A stretch of 7,643 bases of DNA from a bacterium (lineage in GTDB: Bacteria; UBA9089; CG2-30-40-21). The position numbers and the translations under genes are program-made. Numbering within the stretch: position 1 is the stretch's first letter; every line of letters begins with the position of its first letter. Below, one piece after another: positions 1 through 6,220 of this stretch. The stretch covers positions 1 to 7,643 of the forward strand of contig JAHIZN010000269.1 in NCBI GenBank assembly GCA_018814245.1, in the 5' to 3' direction. The notes below the pieces were generated by a model, which searched no databases, had not been told where the DNA came from, and saw only the letters and a program-made list of their open reading frames with translations.

Positions 1-50
1 AGAATACAGGAGACAGGAGTCAGGAGTCAGAATTCAGAATACAGATACAG
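1..50. repeat. Short direct-repeat tract at the window edge
   Basis: The unit caggagt occurs twice in tandem (about 14-29), preceded by a close variant (caggagaca). The string agaatacag appears at 1-9 and again at 36-44, followed by a related atacag. This is low-complexity repeat DNA with no reading frame of note. It may continue beyond the left edge, so its full extent is unknown. Confidence 0.6.
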
Positions 51-145
51 AGGAAGAGCCACAAAGGGTGTAAATTCTAAGAAATGCACCCTTGTTTTGT
101 TAACTTTCCCTAAGATATTTACACCCTTTTGCGGCTCTTTCCCTT
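51..145. repeat. Imperfect inverted repeat upstream of proS
   Basis: The left arm (about 51-75, aggaagagccacaaagggtg followed by taaat) pairs with the right arm (about 117-145, containing atttacacccttttgcggct). The innermost 10 bp (gggtgtaaat, 66-75, against 117-126) are perfect. The outer part differs by single substitutions and one- or two-base indels. The spacer between the arms is about 41 nt. There is no T-tract after the right arm and no ORF inside, so a small non-autonomous repeat element is more likely than a terminator. Its family is not recognised. Confidence 0.55.
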
Positions 146-213
146 GTAATCGTTTGCATGTTGTTAATTGCGACTTGCAACATCCACAGATTATTGAGCA
201 ATTACTATTTGAT

Positions 214-340
214 TATAGTGAACAACTTTAATTTGTTGACATACATGGTAGTCGCACCTTTTATGGGTGCATTAGTTCCGCAAGGTTAAAACCTGTGGCT
301 ACCAAGGTGTTGTGTCTACTTATTTTTATCGTTCACTATA
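214..340. mobile_element. MITE-like palindromic element with TATAGTGAAC ends
   Basis: The ends are perfect 10-bp inverted repeats: tatagtgaac at 214-223 and gttcactata at 331-340. The pairing continues imperfectly inward: TGACA-like blocks, then TGGTAG (246-251) against CTACCA (299-304). The whole 127 bp could fold into one long interrupted hairpin. The outermost TA on each side could be a TA target duplication, as made by IS630/Tc1-type transposases, but TA cannot be told apart from the inverted repeat itself. There is no ORF inside. The element sits directly upstream of proS and contains its candidate promoter. Confidence 0.55.
236..264 (+). promoter_or_regulatory. Candidate sigma-70-type promoter for proS
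   Basis: A perfect -35 box TTGACA (236-241) is followed after exactly 17 nt by TTTTAT (259-264), which matches four of six positions of the -10 consensus. Transcription from here would give a leader of roughly 90 nt before proS. The boxes lie inside the palindromic element at 214-340, so the promoter may have been brought by, or created by, that insertion. This is a consensus match only, and no start site is known. Confidence 0.35.
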
Positions 341-350
341 GAAAAACCAA

Positions 351-356
351 AGGAGG
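351..356 (+). promoter_or_regulatory. Ribosome binding site of proS
   Basis: AGGAGG lies 6 nt before the ATG at 363. This is a near-ideal Shine-Dalgarno match and spacing, and it fixes the start of proS. Confidence 0.85.
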
Positions 357-362
357 CACTAC

Positions 363-2075
363 ATGCGTATTTCACAATTATTTATTCCCACCCTGTTTGA
401 GGAACCACAGGAGGCAGAGGCAATTTCTCATAAACTCATGCTTCGGGCAGCTATGATTCGCAGGCTTTCTTCGGGTGTTTATTCCTATTTGCCTCTGGGG
501 CTGAAGGCTCTGCATAATATGCAAAGAATCATCCGTGAGGAAATGGAGACAATTGGGTGTCAGGAGGTGCTGCTTCCCGGGCTTACCCCGGCATCCCTGT
601 GGCAGGAAACCGGGCGGTGGGATGCATATGGGGAGGACATGTTTAGATTAAAAGACCGCAAGGGTTCTAATTTTGCCCTTGGTCCCACCCATGAGGAGAT
701 TATCACTGATCTGGTCAGGCGGGAGGTTAAGTCTTACAGGCAATTGCCTGTTTCTTTTTATCAGATACAGACAAAATTCCGTGATGAACCAAGGCCAAGA
801 TTTGGTACAATACGAGCCAGAGAGTTCTTGATGAAGGATGCCTATTCCTTTCATAGGAGCGATGAGGAAGCAGTAGAAACTTACATGAAATTCTATCAAG
901 CCTATGAAAGGATATTTACCCGCTGCGGGTTTGAGTTCAAGGCAGTTGAGGCAGATTCAGGGCTGATTGGCGGAAACCTTTCCCATGAATTTATTGCCCC
1001 AGCAGCTATTGGAGAGGATACGATTGTTGAATGCTCGGTTTGCAAGTATGCAGCCAATCAAGAAAAGGCTGAATGCGGCAGGGATGAGGAATGGACAGGG
1101 ACAAGGCTTGAGCTCAAGATAGTCAATACCCCGAGCGTAAAGAGTGTAGCTGAGGTAAGCAGTTTTCTCGGTGTCTCTCAGGACAAGTTAGTAAAAACCA
1201 TTATCTATCAAACAGAAGATGTACCCGTAGCCGTATTGGTCAGAGGGGATAAGGAAATAAATGAGAACAAGCTCAAGCGGGTTTTGGGAACAAATACGAT
1301 CTCGCTTGCAGATGCCAAAACAATAGAACAGATAACCAATGCCCCGACTGGCTTTGCCGGACCAATAGGCTTAAAAAACATAAAAATACTTGCTGATTAT
1401 GGGGTTAAGGAAGATGGTAATTTTGTGGTTGGTGGGAACAAGCCTGACAGCCATTTTGTTGGGGCAAATCAGGAAAGAGATTTTGAGATTTCCGAGTTTG
1501 CAGACATAAGGGCTGCTGGTGATGGGGATAAATGCCCTCAATGCGGTAAGGAATTAAGGGTTTCAAAGGGTATTGAGCTTGGTCATACATTTAATCTCGG
1601 CACCAAGTATAGCAAGACAATGAATGCTGCCTTTACAGACGAAACAGGAAAGGAAAGGATAATCATTATGGGCTGTTATGGGATTGGTGTTTCCAGATTA
1701 ATCCCTGCCTATATTGAGCAGCATCACGATGCCTCTGGAATCATCTGGAATCCAAACATCGCCCCATATCAGGCAATTGTCCTGCCGCTTAATATTGCGG
1801 ATCCCTGTCAGTTTGGTACGGCAGAGGGTATTTATTATAAGCTTCAGGGTGCGGGCATAAGCGTTTTATTGGATGACCGTGATGAGCGCCCTGGAAGGAA
1901 GTTTACCGATGCAGAGCTATTGGGCATTCCGATAATGATTGTCATTGGGGCAAAGACAAAGGCTTCAGGCAATATTGAGATTAGCTGGCGTAGGACAAAA
2001 GAAAAGTACTTTGAGCCGATAGAAACATTTATGGTAAGGATAAAAGAACTGCTGGGAATGGAGAGAATCAAGTGA
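363..2075 (+). CDS. proS: Prolyl-tRNA synthetase, bacterial long form with editing domain
   Basis: This cytoplasmic class II synthetase charges tRNA-Pro with proline using ATP. At 570 residues it has the usual length of the bacterial long form. Visible landmarks are the motif 1 region with LLPGLTPASLW (70-80), the substrate loop GPTHEE (107-112), motif 2 TKFRDEPRPRFG to KDAYSF (137-163) and motif 3 GCYGIGVSRL (437-446). Between motifs 2 and 3 lies the YbaK-like insertion (about 220-400). It contains LVKTIIY, whose lysine (K278) corresponds by family knowledge to the editing-site lysine, plus VRGDKEINENKL and GGNKPDSHFVGANQ. A CPQC pair (391-394) follows the insertion. The anticodon-binding domain is about 466-565, with LLDDRDERPGRKF. 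The ATG has a strong RBS. The stop overlaps the next gene by 4 bp, which suggests co-transcription with the CorA gene. No truncation or T-box leader was seen. Confidence 0.97.
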   Translation: MRISQLFIPTLFEEPQEAEAISHKLMLRAAMIRRLSSGVYSYLPLGLKALHNMQRIIREEMETIGCQEVLLPGLTPASLWQETGRWDAYGEDMFRLKDRKGSNFALGPTHEEIITDLVRREVKSYRQLPVSFYQIQTKFRDEPRPRFGTIRAREFLMKDAYSFHRSDEEAVETYMKFYQAYERIFTRCGFEFKAVEADSGLIGGNLSHEFIAPAAIGEDTIVECSVCKYAANQEKAECGRDEEWTGTRLELKIVNTPSVKSVAEVSSFLGVSQDKLVKTIIYQTEDVPVAVLVRGDKEINENKLKRVLGTNTISLADAKTIEQITNAPTGFAGPIGLKNIKILADYGVKEDGNFVVGGNKPDSHFVGANQERDFEISEFADIRAAGDGDKCPQCGKELRVSKGIELGHTFNLGTKYSKTMNAAFTDETGKERIIIMGCYGIGVSRLIPAYIEQHHDASGIIWNPNIAPYQAIVLPLNIADPCQFGTAEGIYYKLQGAGISVLLDDRDERPGRKFTDAELLGIPIMIVIGAKTKASGNIEISWRRTKEKYFEPIETFMVRIKELLGMERIK

Positions 2076-3022
2076 AATATGGATATGAAATAGAGCAATC
2101 GCAACTTACGATGAAGGACGCTGACGATGCAAGTATCTTGGTTTACGCTGAACCATCAGATGAAGAAAAGCAGGAGTTGCTGCAAACCTTGAATTTGGAC
2201 AAACTGACACTGGAATCAGTTTTAGATCCTGATGAGGTGCCGCGGGTCGAGGTTTCTCCAGACTGGCTATTGATCATCTGGAAACGCCCGGACAATTGTT
2301 CCTTTCAGGAGCAGTTGAAGTTCGAGGTCTCTTCCATTGGAATCGTGGTTCAACCAAGCAGGGTTACGGTCATCTTGGCAGAGAAGACGGTCCCCTTCGG
2401 AGACAAGGAGTTCCAGCGGCTAACATCACTGAAGGATCTCACATTGCGGTTGCTTCTACAAACCATCCATCACTACCTTGGGCATCTCAAGGCAATCAAG
2501 TCGATCTCTCGGGATCTTCAGTCGAAATTGAGCACCTCGATGGAAAACAAATACCTCCTGCAGATGTTCAGCCTTGGGGAGGGACTTGTCTACTATCACA
2601 ATGCCCTTGAGTCCAATGCAACCGTTTTGGCTAAGATACGCGGGATAGCAGAACGCACAGGTTTTTCCAAAGAGGAGATAGAGTTGCTTGACGATCTGAC
2701 GATTGAGAACCAACAGGCATGTAAACAGGCAAGCATTTATACAACAGTGCTGTCCGGGTTAATGGACGCCAGAGGGACGATTATCAGCAACAATATGAAT
2801 GTGTTGCTGAAGAACCTCACCCTGATCAATGTCGTCTTTCTTCCTCTCAATCTGGTAGCAGGCATCCTTGGCATGTCTGAATTCAGCATGATGACGCAAG
2901 GCGGCAACTGGATAATTTCCTACGGCAGCTTCTTGCTTAGCATGGTTTTCATGGGCTTGTTTACATGGTTCTGGCTGATTCGTGTGATTGACAAGGGGCA
3001 GACAAGGATAAAGAAAGGCTAA
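2072..3022 (+). CDS. CorA-family divalent metal (Mg2+/Co2+) transporter, GMS variant
   Basis: Predicted inner-membrane pentameric channel for Mg2+ or a related divalent cation. The 316 residues follow the CorA plan. There is a cytoplasmic alpha/beta domain (about 1-130) and a long helical stalk (about 130-250). TM1 is about 251-267 (LINVVFLPLNLVAGILGM), with a short periplasmic loop after it. TM2 is about 280-303, and the tail is basic (RVIDKGQTRIKKG). The family signature Gly-Met-Asn at the end of TM1 reads Gly-Met-Ser here (267-269, GMSEFSMM). The following loop lacks the acidic MPEL sequence of classical CorA. I recall this SEFSMM variant in other bacterial homologues, so it is probably a subfamily and not a mutation. 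Translation starts at GTG in a GTGA overlap with the proS stop, with purine-rich GGAGAG about 7 nt upstream. The substrate cannot be settled from sequence. Confidence 0.9.
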   Translation: MKYGYEIEQSQLTMKDADDASILVYAEPSDEEKQELLQTLNLDKLTLESVLDPDEVPRVEVSPDWLLIIWKRPDNCSFQEQLKFEVSSIGIVVQPSRVTVILAEKTVPFGDKEFQRLTSLKDLTLRLLLQTIHHYLGHLKAIKSISRDLQSKLSTSMENKYLLQMFSLGEGLVYYHNALESNATVLAKIRGIAERTGFSKEEIELLDDLTIENQQACKQASIYTTVLSGLMDARGTIISNNMNVLLKNLTLINVVFLPLNLVAGILGMSEFSMMTQGGNWIISYGSFLLSMVFMGLFTWFWLIRVIDKGQTRIKKG

Positions 3023-3053
3023 TAACGGCTTCTTGCTTGCAAAAGCCTTTTGC
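3015..3053 (+). terminator. Weak candidate terminator after the CorA gene
   Basis: AAAGGCT (3015-3021) pairs with AGCCTTT (3044-3050) across a 22-nt loop. A nested alternative palindrome, GCAAAA-GCC-TTTTGC, occupies 3039-3053. The T-run after the stem is only four long (3048-3051), so termination efficiency is doubtful. It is listed because nothing stronger follows the gene. Confidence 0.25.
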
Positions 3054-3170
3054 GAGATTCCTCACATTCGTTCAGAATGACAAACCAAGTTGTCATTTCG
3101 ACCGGGCTGTTATTCTGACTGAGGTTGTCATTTTGACTGGGCTGTCGTTTCGACTGAAGGGAGAAATCTC
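3054..3170. repeat. Inverted repeat enclosing four tandem GTCATTTTGACT-like units
   Basis: The outer arms are imperfect inverted copies: gagattcctcacattcgttc with agaatgaca on the left (about 3054-3082), and tgtcgtttcgactgaaggga with gaaatctc on the right (3143-3170). Between them run four degenerate units of 17-18 nt: 3089-3106 (gttgtcatttcgaccggg), 3107-3123 (ctgttattctgactgag), 3124-3141 (gttgtcattttgactggg) and 3142-3159 (ctgtcgtttcgactgaag). Units 1 and 3 resemble each other most. There is no coding potential. Dispersed intergenic repeats with a TGTCATTCTGA...GAATCTC look are common in bacterial genomes, and this resembles them, but I cannot place it in a named family. Confidence 0.6.
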
Positions 3171-3172
3171 AT

Positions 3173-3404
3173 GAGTAACTATTCAGGTAATAAAAAGGGG
3201 ATAAGGAGATGAAGGAGATGGGGAGATAATAGATTATTGGTAAGTATTTGAGTATCAGGTTGTCTTCAGCTGGCAGGGGTAGGATGGTGAATATCTTATT
3301 AACATTACACAAACAAGGCAGAAACAGAAATACTTTGATATTACCCATCCCCTTTATCCCCTCTATCTCCGTATCCCCCTTCTACACTACCTGAATAGTT
3401 ACTC
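3173..3404. mobile_element. 232-bp MITE-like element with 17-bp TIRs and TCAT duplication
   Basis: The left end gagtaactattcaggta (3173-3189) is a perfect inverted copy of the right end tacctgaatagttactc (3388-3404). Inward of both ends lie similar purine-rich stretches (aaaggggataaggagat on the left; the complement of the right reads agggggatacggagat), so the imperfect arms reach about 60 bp. The element is flanked by the direct repeat TCAT (3169-3172 and 3405-3408), as expected for a 4-bp target duplication. There is no transposase ORF inside, so any movement would depend on an enzyme supplied elsewhere. It has inserted at the edge of the preceding tandem-unit repeat. Confidence 0.7.
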
Positions 3405-3439
3405 TCATGATTGCAAATTGATATTAACGCTTACGATGC

Positions 3440-3445
3440 AGGAGG
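3440..3445 (+). promoter_or_regulatory. Ribosome binding site of the DUF433 antitoxin
   Basis: AGGAGG sits 8 nt before ATG 3454. It decides the start against the longer in-frame TTG start at 3418. Confidence 0.7.
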
Positions 3446-3453
3446 ATAAAACA

Positions 3454-3702
3454 ATGAAGGATCAACAGCTACTTGAACGAATTACTATGGATCCCATGAT
3501 TATGGTTGGGAAGCCTGTTATCAAGGGAACGCGATTAACCGTTGAGTACATTCTTAACCTGCTATCGCACGGTGCTACTGGGACAGAAATTTTGAGAGAA
3601 TACGAGGGGCTTACCAAAGAAGACATTCAGGCATGTTTGCTATTTGCCACTAAGTCTTTGGAGAACATTGTATTTATGCCATTGACAGCAGAGGCCGCAT
3701 GA
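3454..3702 (+). CDS. DUF433-family antitoxin
   Basis: A small protein of 82 residues, presumed to bind and neutralise the PIN-like toxin encoded next and probably to bind DNA at its own promoter. The DUF433 signature is GKPVIKGTRLTVEYILNLL (19-37), preceded by I-T-MDP. It is followed by the helix-turn-helix-like half with GATGTEILREYEGLTKEDIQA (40-60), which matches the usual G-x-S-x-x-E-I-x-x-x-Y-P-x-L-T-x-x-D-I pattern. The start at 3454 is chosen because AGGAGG (3440-3445) precedes it by 8 nt. The frame is open back to a TTG at 3418, but that start has no RBS. The gene overlaps the toxin by ATGA. The MITE-like element ends 49 nt upstream, so its promoter lies within or immediately beside that element. 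Confidence 0.88.
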   Translation: MKDQQLLERITMDPMIMVGKPVIKGTRLTVEYILNLLSHGATGTEILREYEGLTKEDIQACLLFATKSLENIVFMPLTAEAA

Positions 3703-4058
3703 TGCGATTCATAGTGGATGAATGTACAGGTCATGCAGTTGCGTGTTGGTTGCGTGAGCAAGGTCATGAGGTCTTCTCAGTGTATGAAAAAGCTCGTGGG
3801 TCAGGAGATGGTGAGATAATCCAGAAAGCGTTTGAGGAGAATTGGATTCTGCTAACAAATGACAAAGACTTCGGCGAAAAGGTGTACCGAGAGAGACTTC
3901 CGCATAACGGTGTTATTCTTTTACGCCTTGTGGATGAACGGACACACAACAAGATTCGTGTGATTCGACAAACGATCAAAGACTATGCGGAACAAATAGC
4001 TGATCATTTCCTTGTAGTTACAGAGACACAGGTTCGACTTGCCCGCAAAATACGATAA
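3699..4058 (+). CDS. DUF5615 PIN-like toxin
   Basis: A probable toxin of 119 residues with a PIN-like nuclease fold (Mut7-C/DUF5615 group), paired with the DUF433 antitoxin. Acidic residues expected for metal binding are visible: D7 in FIVDEC, D37 and E39 in GSGDGEII, and D55 and D57 in LLTNDKDFGE (51-60). The order D...GxxDxEI...TxDxDF is the hallmark of this family. The body continues through GVILLRL to a C-terminal helix and the strand DHFLVVTE. The target RNA is unknown, and catalysis is inferred from the family. Two adjacent ATGs (3699, 3702) are possible; the first gives the ATGA coupling with the antitoxin stop. The gene ends 20 bp before the RACo-like gene, so the three genes are probably read together. 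All key residues appear present, so it looks functional. Confidence 0.87.
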   Translation: MMRFIVDECTGHAVACWLREQGHEVFSVYEKARGSGDGEIIQKAFEENWILLTNDKDFGEKVYRERLPHNGVILLRLVDERTHNKIRVIRQTIKDYAEQIADHFLVVTETQVRLARKIR

Positions 4059-4078
4059 GAGACTCGAAGGGTATTATC

Positions 4079-6010
4079 ATGACTACAAACAAAATTATTT
4101 TCCATCCCGATAATAATGGAATCAATATTTCTCAGGGTACGGATATATTAGAGGCAGCTATTACAGCTGGGGTATATATTAACTCACCCTGTGGCGGAAA
4201 GGGTGTGTGTGGTAAGTGTAAGGTCAGGATAAAACATGTCCATGAGGGAGCCCCTCTGCCAGTAGAAACAAAAACAACTGGATTATTAACCCAGGATGAG
4301 CTTGATCAGGGATTTGTCCTTGCCTGCTGCACAACTATCCTAACAAGTATTGAGGTAGATGTACCCCCTTCATCAAGACTCACCAAGGAGCAAATCCTGA
4401 CTCAAGAGACCAAGATAGAACATCTGGAAAGGGTTGTCAGCAGGATTGAGACAATTGAGGGTGAAGAAAAAAAGGTGACTGGTCATACACCCTTAGTCAG
4501 GAAGCTCTTCCTTGATATTTCACCGCCTACCATGGATGATCATACCAGCGATCTGGAACGGGTGTATCGAGAGATTAATAAACTTGAGGAATTAGGAGAT
4601 ATTTTTACCTCGCTTTCTAATATCAGGCTGATTCCGGGCATGTTGCGGGATAGTAACTGGCAGGTAACGGCACTTATAGGTAGAGATAATAAACTGCTTT
4701 CCCTTGAACCGGGTGATACCTCTTTAAGGAATTTTGGACTGGCAATAGATGTTGGGACAACAACCGTGGTTGTCCAGTTGGTTGACTTAAATACGGGCAA
4801 GGTTATTGATACAGAGGCAAGCTATAATCGACAGGCACACCATGGGGCAGATGTTATCACAAGGATTATTTTCAGCCACAAAAAACAGGGCATGGACAAG
4901 CTTCATCAGCTTATTATTGACACCATCAATGACCTTATTCAGGCATTAATCCAAGAACATAATCTACGGCAGGATGAGATTACCTCTATAATTTGTGCTG
5001 GAAATACTACCATGCTTCATCTTTTATTACAAATCGACCCTTCCCATATTCGGATTGACCCATATATCCCTGCGGTTAATTTTATGCCATTAATAACTGC
5101 TGCTGAGATTGGGATAAAAATCAACCCCCATGGACTGGTAGCCTGCCTGCCACATGTAGCCTCGTATGTTGGGGCAGATATTACCGCAGGGGTACTGGCA
5201 AGCGGCATCTATCAGGCTGATGAAATATCCATGCTTATTGATATTGGCACAAATGGCGAGATTGTTATTGGCAATAAAGACTGGTTGGTCTGCTGTGCTT
5301 CTTCAGCAGGTCCTGCATTTGAGGGTGGCGGAATAAAGGCAGGGATACGAGCTATGGAGGGTGCCATTCAAAGGGTGGAGATAGACCCTCTGAATTATAC
5401 GGTAAGGTATAATACTATTGGACAGGTCAAACCCATTGGTATCTGTGGGTCAGGGCTGATTGATACCCTGACAGAGCTGCTTAAGACAAAAATCATTGAC
5501 CAGTCAGGAAATATCAATGCCAATATTCCAACAAAACGGATACTGGAAACAGAGGACGGTTTGGGGTTTGTTCTTGTATGGGAAGAGGATGCTGGTGGTT
5601 CAGAGGACATTATTATCACCCAATCAGATATATCCAATCTTATCTTTTCCAAGGGGGCTATTTATACAGCCTGCGTTATTTTGGCAAAAAAAATAGGCTT
5701 TGAGGTAAATGATATTGAAAGGATTTATATTGCCGGAGGATTTGGAAATTATTTAAATATTGAGAAGTCGATAATGATTGGTCTTCTTCCGGATATTGAC
5801 AGGGATAGATACAGGTTTATTGGCAACAGCTCCCTATCCGGTGCCAGTTGCTGCCTCCTCTCTGATGAAGCCATGAAAGAGGCAGAAGAGATAGCCAGAA
5901 GAATGACCTATATAGAGATGAGTGCTGATAATTCCTACATGAATGAATACACTGGGGCATTGTTCTTGCCACATACAGATATGGGTCGATTTCCGAGCAT
6001 GTGTAGATAA
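4079..6010 (+). CDS. RACo-like [2Fe-2S] ferredoxin/ASKHA-domain protein (DUF4445), corrinoid activator type
   Basis: Members of this family reductively activate corrinoid proteins: they use ATP hydrolysis to drive an electron from an N-terminal [2Fe-2S] cluster to inactive Co(II) cobalamin. They serve methyltransferase and acetogenic pathways in the cytoplasm. Seen here are a plant-type ferredoxin domain (1-95) with cluster cysteines C38, C44, C47 and C83 (CGGKGVCGKC...LACCT), then a linker and middle domain (about 100-215). The ASKHA ATPase domain (219-632) has phosphate-1 DVGTTTV (224-230), phosphate-2 DIGTNGE (388-394), GPAFEGGGIKAG (411-422), CGSGLID (456-462), QSDI...KGAIY (515-529) and adenosine motif AGGFG (552-556). 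The C-terminus ends ALFLPH (627-632) plus a short tail, so the 643 residues look complete. GAAGGG lies 7 nt before the ATG. No methyltransferase or corrinoid protein gene is in the window, so the partner is unknown. Confidence 0.9.
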   Translation: MTTNKIIFHPDNNGINISQGTDILEAAITAGVYINSPCGGKGVCGKCKVRIKHVHEGAPLPVETKTTGLLTQDELDQGFVLACCTTILTSIEVDVPPSSRLTKEQILTQETKIEHLERVVSRIETIEGEEKKVTGHTPLVRKLFLDISPPTMDDHTSDLERVYREINKLEELGDIFTSLSNIRLIPGMLRDSNWQVTALIGRDNKLLSLEPGDTSLRNFGLAIDVGTTTVVVQLVDLNTGKVIDTEASYNRQAHHGADVITRIIFSHKKQGMDKLHQLIIDTINDLIQALIQEHNLRQDEITSIICAGNTTMLHLLLQIDPSHIRIDPYIPAVNFMPLITAAEIGIKINPHGLVACLPHVASYVGADITAGVLASGIYQADEISMLIDIGTNGEIVIGNKDWLVCCASSAGPAFEGGGIKAGIRAMEGAIQRVEIDPLNYTVRYNTIGQVKPIGICGSGLIDTLTELLKTKIIDQSGNINANIPTKRILETEDGLGFVLVWEEDAGGSEDIIITQSDISNLIFSKGAIYTACVILAKKIGFEVNDIERIYIAGGFGNYLNIEKSIMIGLLPDIDRDRYRFIGNSSLSGASCCLLSDEAMKEAEEIARRMTYIEMSADNSYMNEYTGALFLPHTDMGRFPSMCR

Positions 6011-6036
6011 CCTTTCCCTTTTCAGCAACAATAATA

Positions 6037-6220
6037 TCACGCAAAGGTCGCAAAGTAAAAAAACCGCAAAGAGCGCAGAGATTTATGACTGAAAATGAAA
6101 TATCGTATAAAACAATAGAAGTAGCCATTAAATTGGAAGACGGAATTCACAGAATTGCAAACAATTTATAATTTTTTGCGATTCTTTGCGTGAAATCTTT
6201 GCGCTCTTTGCGTGAAAAAA
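6037..6220. repeat. Inverted 'cgcaaag' repeats bracketing a GxxExxY remnant
   Basis: The left side carries cacgcaaaggtcgcaaag (6037-6054) and ccgcaaagagcgcagagatt plus t (6064-6084). The right side carries the inverted match at 6193-6213 (complement acgcaaagagcgcaaagatt plus t), with 2 mismatches in 21, and an inner cacgcaaagaatcgc complement (6178-6192). The remnant gene lies exactly between the arms. The arrangement looks like the two ends of one cassette. It is not known to be mobile, and there is no clear target duplication. Confidence 0.6.
6085..6171 (+). pseudogene. Internally deleted GxxExxY-family gene remnant
   Basis: A frame of 28 codons plus stop starting at ATG 6085. The first 17 residues (MTENEISYKTIEVAIKL) match the usual N-terminus of GxxExxY proteins, which normally continues HRxLGPGLLExxYExxL. 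The last 11 residues (EDGIHRIANNL) match the usual C-terminus (LKxGIxRIVNNL). The roughly 95 residues expected between them, including the GxxExxY motif itself, are absent, so no function can remain. The joint is in frame and leaves both ends intact, as in internally deleted non-autonomous elements. The family match is from memory of its consensus. The stop-proximal 25 nt overlap the terminal codons of the opposing hydrogenase-like open frame. Confidence 0.65.

Noticed and set aside
265..362. A T-box or other riboswitch leader for proS.
   Set aside because: No T-box sequence or specifier hairpin was recognised, and the pairing seen is accounted for by the palindromic element.
3089..3159. Four repeated units considered as a small CRISPR array.
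   Set aside because: The units are contiguous without unique spacers, and they vary among themselves; no cas gene is nearby.
3418..3453. A longer antitoxin reading frame starting at TTG 3418.
   Set aside because: No RBS precedes the TTG, the extra 12 residues do not resemble the family, and ATG 3454 has AGGAGG at ideal spacing.
5817..6128. Two overlapping - strand open frames of 68 and 103 codons opposite the end of the RACo-like gene.
   Set aside because: They are antisense to a well-supported coding region with intact family motifs, have no RBS, and look like chance frames.
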